From: Pseudomonadota bacterium
Lineage (GTDB): Bacteria > Pseudomonadota > Alphaproteobacteria > Rhizobiales > Devosiaceae
Direction: 5' to 3'
DNA: 8,914 nucleotides
Assembly: GCA_023433775.1 (NCBI GenBank)
Contig: JAEYTY010000107.1
Coordinates: forward strand, 1-8,914
The stretch's first letter is position 1, and each line of letters starts with the position of its first letter. The position numbers were made by a program, and so were the translations under genes. Below the pieces are notes generated by a model. That model had not been told where the DNA came from, made no database searches, and saw nothing but the letters and a program-made list of their open reading frames with translations. This document shows, piece after piece, positions 5,023 through 8,914 of this stretch.

Positions 5023-6996
5023 CCATTGCTCGAGGCGGGCAGACACTGCCTGCCCCTGATCGCGCACGGTAACCGGCAGCCCGAAACGCATCGCATCGTT
5101 CCGCATCAAGACCACTGCGCCGCCGGGGCAGGGGCGCAGGACGACGCCAATGGCCCGCAAAGGCGAGCGGGCGTCGGAATTGCGATAGACCAGAGCCCCG
5201 GTTTCCAGAAGCCGCGCCTCGCGCGGCACCAGCTTTGCCAGGGTCGCACCGTGACCGAAGCGGCCCTGGAGATAGGCCGGTATATGGTCGAGTTCCGGGG
5301 CTTCCGGCTCGCTTTCAGAACGGGTGGGGCTTGCTGGCGCGAGCGGAACGAGGGCAACGCGCTCCTGCGCGACGATGCCTGCTGATTCTGCCGGAATGAG
5401 CCCCAGATCCACCCCCGCCGCGATATCGCAGATGGCGAGCGGTTGTGGCGCCTCGGACAGGGCCAGCAATCCGGTCCGTTTCCGCCGCATCAGCCGCGCA
5501 AGACCGCGCGGTCCGTCCTGTGCGGGGCGCTGCAGAAACTCCATGCCATGATCAAGATAGGCCGGCGCGGCCTCGCTCCGTTCGCTGGCGATAAAGGGCC
5601 GCGCATCAGGCGTTTCGTAGATGGCATTCACCACCGGATCGTTGACGGCCCGGCGCTTGCGGCCGAGCAATTGGTTGACGGCATCCGGGCCGCTTTCGAT
5701 GCAGCCGCGCCGCGTGAGATAGCCCGCAGCGGAACCGCAAAGGGCTATGCCATCCAGCGCACCGACAGGCTCGATCCGGTGGCGCTCCTCATGCCAGGCA
5801 CTGACCCCGCCTGCCACATGCCATAGGGTCAGATCCGGCTGCCAGCCGCCGCAGACGATCAGGCGATCAACAATGACGCCCTCATGCTCGGAGCCTTCGA
5901 AATGCACGGCCAGACCGCCACTGGTCTTGGCCAATCCTGCCATGGCCGGAACTGTGCCCGGAAACTGCCTGATCCCATAGGCCTTGGTGAACTGGATGAA
6001 CCGGGAATCGGGCTGCACCCGGCTATCGAGAATGCGATCAATCGTGATGCCGGCATCCTGCGCGAGCATGGCGAGGCGATAGGTCGGGCTGCTGACCGTC
6101 GCGTTCAGCGCTGATCGGCCCGGCCAGATGCCATAGCGGCTGGCCAGTTCATAGGTGTTGAGCGCGCCCATGACGCCAGGCAGCCTGTTGCCCGCGAAGA
6201 TGGGCAGGCGTTCCAGGGAACCGGTCGCGAGGACGATGTGCCCAGTGGTGAGGTCGCGCACGCGACCCTGTGCCGTGAGGCCCGACATATAAACTTCGTG
6301 CACACGCACAAGGCCGGTGCGCAGCGCAAAGGCGCGGGTGCGGGTGAGAACGGTGATGGCATCATTGGCGCGCACGGCCTCGGCCAGTGCGGCCATGTTT
6401 GCTTCTGGCGGGCCCTCGCCTTCCTGTGTGCCAAAGAGGCCCGAGTGGCCGCCCAATTGCGGGCTGGCTTCGACCAGCGTGACCGTCTGGCCGAGCTTGG
6501 CCGCAGCGAGGGCGGCGGACATGCCCGCCACGCCGCCGCCAATGACGATGACGTCGCCGCCGGGCTCAGAAGTCCCCTCATATCCCCGCCATGGCCGGTC
6601 GAGGGCGTGCGGATCATCAAGCTGCACGCCGAGCGTGCGCCCCGGCTGGAACAGTCGCGCCAATGGACCCGGTTTCCGCCCTTTGCCGACGATGACAAAT
6701 TCGGCGCCATTCAGCGCCGGGGTCCGGGCCATGGGGAGGGCGTGTTGCGGGTCTGCGGCCAGCGACGCATAGGCGATGGCCGGTGTTGCCTCCGGCGTGA
6801 GGCCAATCGGCAGCTTGCCATGTTCACCCAGCGTGTCGACGCCGGACGCCAAGGCGGCGCTGAGAACCGTGTCACCGGCAAAACCCGAAATCAGCCGTCC
6901 ATCCAGGCGGAACCGTACCACCTCGGAGCGATCAATGCTGTTTCCGGCAAAACTTTTGGCGGTTTCGGCATCCAGCCGATTGATTTGCGGCCTCAT
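4984..6996 (-). CDS. Reduced sarcosine-oxidase-alpha-like FAD oxidoreductase
   Basis: The 670-residue protein resembles the alpha subunit of heterotetrameric sarcosine oxidase (usually near 1000 residues). An N-terminal ferredoxin-like region (about 27-70) keeps LDGRLISGFAGDTVLSAALASGV, but residues 1-381 contain no cysteine, so no 2Fe-2S cluster can sit there. The FAD domain follows: G-G-G-V-A-G at 153-158, ATGSLERLPIFAGNRLPGV at 257-275, and a C-terminal FAD strand GIALCGSAAG at 416-425. Residues 515-550 look like the A3 linker of SoxA. After it the large GcvT folate-binding domain is absent. Only a short tail (about 610-655, SPLRAIGVVLRPCPGG and LPVTVRDQG) recalls the GcvT C-terminal barrel. 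Without that domain, formaldehyde capture on tetrahydrofolate is unlikely, so the substrate may be another amine, imino acid or opine. Its ATG overlaps the upstream gene's stop (ATGA), implying coupled synthesis. Confidence 0.72.
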   Translation of the reverse strand: MRPQINRLDAETAKSFAGNSIDRSEVVRFRLDGRLISGFAGDTVLSAALASGVDTLGEHGKLPIGLTPEATPAIAYASLAADPQHALPMARTPALNGAEFVIVGKGRKPGPLARLFQPGRTLGVQLDDPHALDRPWRGYEGTSEPGGDVIVIGGGVAGMSAALAAAKLGQTVTLVEASPQLGGHSGLFGTQEGEGPPEANMAALAEAVRANDAITVLTRTRAFALRTGLVRVHEVYMSGLTAQGRVRDLTTGHIVLATGSLERLPIFAGNRLPGVMGALNTYELASRYGIWPGRSALNATVSSPTYRLAMLAQDAGITIDRILDSRVQPDSRFIQFTKAYGIRQFPGTVPAMAGLAKTSGGLAVHFEGSEHEGVIVDRLIVCGGWQPDLTLWHVAGGVSAWHEERHRIEPVGALDGIALCGSAAGYLTRRGCIESGPDAVNQLLGRKRRAVNDPVVNAIYETPDARPFIASERSEAAPAYLDHGMEFLQRPAQDGPRGLARLMRRKRTGLLALSEAPQPLAICDIAAGVDLGLIPAESAGIVAQERVALVPLAPASPTRSESEPEAPELDHIPAYLQGRFGHGATLAKLVPREARLLETGALVYRNSDARSPLRAIGVVLRPCPGGAVVLMRNDAMRFGLPVTVRDQGQAVSARLEQWSDATLGSLTRAP

Positions 6997-8069
6997 GCGG
7001 CTTGGCCATGAACAGGCAGATGAAATTCGGCAACCGGTTCGGCACTGGCGGTGCGATTGGCGAGGCGCGCGCCAAACCAGCTTTCCTCTTGGGCACGCGG
7101 GTTGCCCGCAATCCAGCGCGCGAGGGCAGGGGCGAGAAAGCCTCCGGTTGGTCCGAGGCCAGCGACAATATCGGCGCCGACGCCGCCAACTCGGCCAAAC
7201 AGGGGCGCACCATCAGTGGCCTCCAGCGCCAGATGTATGGTCTGGCCGGCCTGTTGCACCTGACGGCCATAGCCGAGGAGCGTTTGCAGCCCGGCAGAAA
7301 AATGCGTGAGCTCACCCCGACCGATGGCCGCGATCCCGCCTTCGGCCTGCTGCAGCAGGGTGGTGCCGGTATCGACCTGCATCATGACCGGCGCCGCAAT
7401 TTGCTGGGTTGGCGTGGTGAGAATGGTCGCCATGGTCTGGCGCCGCAATAGGGCAGGCCACTGGTTGTTCGGCAGATGGGCGAGAATGGCGGCGCTGTCG
7501 GCCAAGATCGCCTGACCAGCCAGAATGGTGTCATCGCCCATCTTGAGGATGGCAACGCCGTCCGCGGCGATGCTGACATCCTCGGCGGCGCCGCGCAACA
7601 CGTTCTGCTTGTCGAGCCAGCGGTCGAGCGCTGGTTCAAGCACCGGACGATTGAGCCGCACGGCGTCGCGCAGCATGACGCCACTGCGCCCGGCGCCGAC
7701 CATTGAGGCGGAGATTTTTTCGGCAGCAAGACCAAAGCCGGACGCCATGTGCCGCATATGGGACAGAGCTTCGAGCGCCTCCGGCTCTTCGGCAAAGAGG
7801 ATCGGGTCCACACGGCTCCATGCCGAGCGCCCGGCAATGCGCGAGAGAAGTTTGAGGGTTTCGGGCAAAAGCGCCGTGACCATCGACCAGCTTTGCGGGC
7901 GCGTCATCGGCGCAATGGACAGGTCAATGTCGCGCGGCAGGCGATAGCCGGAATGGCTTTCCCCGATAAAGGCGACGCTGCGCCCATGGGTGCCTGCCAG
8001 CAGTCCCGCAAGAAGGCGGGCCAGCGGGCTCGAACCGAAAACAGCAAAATCGACCTGCTTTTCGCTCAT
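6993..8069 (-). CDS. DAO-fold flavoprotein, sarcosine-oxidase-beta-like
   Basis: I place the start at the ATG 8069-8067, giving about 358 residues (MSEKQVDFAVFG...). The open frame runs back to an ATG at 8150, but that adds 27 residues (MAKCHQKRSIRSG...) before the nucleotide-binding strand, unlike the family; no good ribosome binding site favours either. From the 8150 count, residues 34-44 form the Rossmann strand, yet the usual G-x-G-x-x-G reads G39-S-S41-P-L-A44, so FAD binding may be weaker or altered. The C-terminus has the DAO signature TDGAPLFGRVGGVGADIVAG then GLGPTGGFLAPALARWIAG (312-349). It is the upstream half of a two-gene operon with the alpha-like subunit, and the pair recalls SoxB/SoxA, opine oxidase or HcnC/HcnB. 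No SoxD or SoxG gene lies nearby. Expected role: amine or imino-acid oxidation or dehydrogenation. Confidence 0.6.
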   Translation of the reverse strand: MSEKQVDFAVFGSSPLARLLAGLLAGTHGRSVAFIGESHSGYRLPRDIDLSIAPMTRPQSWSMVTALLPETLKLLSRIAGRSAWSRVDPILFAEEPEALEALSHMRHMASGFGLAAEKISASMVGAGRSGVMLRDAVRLNRPVLEPALDRWLDKQNVLRGAAEDVSIAADGVAILKMGDDTILAGQAILADSAAILAHLPNNQWPALLRRQTMATILTTPTQQIAAPVMMQVDTGTTLLQQAEGGIAAIGRGELTHFSAGLQTLLGYGRQVQQAGQTIHLALEATDGAPLFGRVGGVGADIVAGLGPTGGFLAPALARWIAGNPRAQEESWFGARLANRTASAEPVAEFHLPVHGQAA

Positions 8070-8207
8070 GCGCAGCTGCGCCGGGAGGGGCCAAGGGGCT
8101 GTGGCAATGCGTCCCGACCGGATGGAGCGCTTTTGGTGGCATTTCGCCATATTGTGCTTATAGAGAACGCAGCCTTGCCGCGGAAAGCAGCCAAGCGTTT
8201 GGGGCCC
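8070..8207. promoter_or_regulatory. Divergent promoter region between the flavoenzyme operon and ccmI
   Basis: This 138-base region separates the minus-strand operon start (8069) from the ccmI ATG (8208); if the longer start at 8150 were used it would be 57 bases. TATAAG on the minus strand and TTATAG on the plus strand share the same bases (8158-8163), so the two promoters may overlap. A 12-base perfect palindrome GCGCAGCTGCGC (8070-8081) abuts the minus-strand ATG, and a TGGC-N5-GCCA inverted repeat lies at 8137-8149. Weak -35-like hexamers exist (TTGGTG at 8133-8138 for the plus strand), with poor spacing. None is certain. Confidence 0.35.
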
Positions 8208-8914
8208 ATGATATTCTGGTCGATCGCCATCGTCGTTACTGCCGTCGCCTGCGCTGCGTTGTTTTACGCAGCCGCCGGGCGCACGGTCAACGCGGCAGCC
8301 CCTGTTTCAGACGATGCCAACAGCCATTTCCGCATTCTGCTGGCCGGGATCGAAGCCGACCTGGCTTCGGGCAAGCTTGACGAGACGCAGGCGCTGGCCG
8401 CCAAGGGCGAACTGGCGCGCGAAAAACTTCGCGCCGACGCCGAAGCGGGGCCCGCCCCGGTGCGTGAATTGGGCAAAGGTCCAATCGTGGCCGGGCTGGG
8501 CCTGATAGCCGCCCTTGCTTTGGGGCTTTATGCCTGGCTTGGCAGCCCTGATCTGCCTGCCCAGCCGCTGGCCTCGCGCAGCGAAGTGATCGCGCAATCC
8601 ATTGACCTGCCCGACGCCATTGCCCGCATCGAGGCGCGACTGGCGGAAAATCCAGACGATTTGCGTGGTTGGACTGTCATCGCGCCGGCTTATGTCGAAC
8701 TCGGCCGCTATCCGGACGCGGTGCGGGCCTATCGCCTGGTTCTTGAGCTGGGCGAGCCCAGTGCGGAACTGCAGACCGATCTGGCCGAGGCGCTGCTCTT
8801 GGCGGCCGATGGCCTTGGTTCTGCCGAAGCCATTGAGCTGCTGAACGCGGCCATGGAAAGCGACGAAACCCACATTCGCTCCAGGCTCTATATGGCCGCA
8901 GAAATGATGCAGGC
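8208..8914 (+). CDS. ccmI: CcmI, cytochrome c maturation protein (5' part)
   Basis: The first 235 codons of ccmI (rhizobial cycH) are present; the gene runs off the right edge. CcmI is an inner-membrane chaperone that holds apocytochrome c for haem ligation by CcmF/CcmH. It shows the expected layout: transmembrane helix 1 (residues 3-22, start MIFWSIAIVV), a cytoplasmic coiled segment (39-77, HFRILLAGIEADLASGKLDE), transmembrane helix 2 (92-111), then a periplasmic TPR region beginning AIARIEARLAENPDDLRGW, with AYVELGRYPDAVRAYRLVL as a clear TPR. The loop helix that usually reads VYRDQLAEIERD is changed to HFRILLAGIEAD. GGGG sits shortly before the ATG as a weak ribosome binding site. ccmE, ccmF and ccmH would be expected downstream in the same operon. 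Its closeness to a feu cassette is the arrangement known from Rhizobium. Confidence 0.9.
   Translation, partial: MIFWSIAIVVTAVACAALFYAAAGRTVNAAAPVSDDANSHFRILLAGIEADLASGKLDETQALAAKGELAREKLRADAEAGPAPVRELGKGPIVAGLGLIAALALGLYAWLGSPDLPAQPLASRSEVIAQSIDLPDAIARIEARLAENPDDLRGWTVIAPAYVELGRYPDAVRAYRLVLELGEPSAELQTDLAEALLLAADGLGSAEAIELLNAAMESDETHIRSRLYMAAEMMQ

Noticed and set aside
6238..7011. 257-codon plus-strand open frame opposite the alpha-like gene
   Set aside because: It is antisense to the FAD domain with its intact GGGVAG motif; composition is typical of a shadow frame.
8070..8081. Palindrome GCGCAGCTGCGC as a proven operator
   Set aside because: A few 12-base palindromes are expected by chance in GC-rich DNA of this length; noted only as part of the divergent region.
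1..8914. CRISPR arrays, tRNA or rRNA genes, insertion sequences
   Set aside because: I saw no regularly spaced repeats, no cloverleaf-like segments, no transposase frame and no terminal inverted repeats.

Overview
The window looks like chromosome of a high-GC alphaproteobacterium of the order Hyphomicrobiales, perhaps Devosia or a relative. The clues are a FeuN/FeuP/FeuQ-type signalling cassette, a nearby ccmI (rhizobial cycH), an alphaproteobacterial-style surface-antigen lipoprotein, and GC-rich codon use. The genus is an inference; no rRNA or other marker is present.

Left edge (1-258): the first 13 codons of a minus-strand gene leave the window. Upstream of it is a minus-strand open frame with a protein-like tail but no good start, which may be the end of a broken gene. 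Next comes a plus-strand toxin-antitoxin pair, hicB-hicA (259-704), with a one-base overlap and visibly lower GC than the rest. This part looks accessory.

Signalling block (705-3724): a small secreted FeuN-like protein, an OmpR-type response regulator (FeuP-like) and a PhoQ/FeuQ-type histidine kinase lie in tandem. A lipoprotein with a 17-kDa-surface-antigen-like C-terminal domain follows. The feuN start is preceded by a direct repeat CATTCA-N5-CATTCA, about 13 bp upstream of a -10-like element that would put transcription start at or next to the ATG. This suggests an autoregulated, leaderless operon. In rhizobia FeuN restrains FeuQ/FeuP signalling.

Metabolic block (3805-8150): a 405-residue helical protein of unknown function on the plus strand converges with, and overlaps by 39 bp, a two-gene minus-strand operon. 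The operon encodes a DAO-fold flavoprotein resembling the beta subunit of heterotetrameric sarcosine oxidase, and a reduced alpha-like subunit. The alpha-like protein keeps its FAD domain and a cysteine-free ferredoxin-like N-terminus but has lost nearly all of the folate-binding GcvT domain. The two genes overlap by 4 bp (ATGA) and are probably made as a complex. The substrate is unknown.

Right edge (8070-8914): a short divergent promoter region, then the first 235 codons of ccmI, a cytochrome c maturation factor. FeuPQ and cycHJKL are neighbours in Rhizobium leguminosarum, so this locus appears to be a variant of that arrangement, with an unusual flavoenzyme pair and an unknown gene lying between them.
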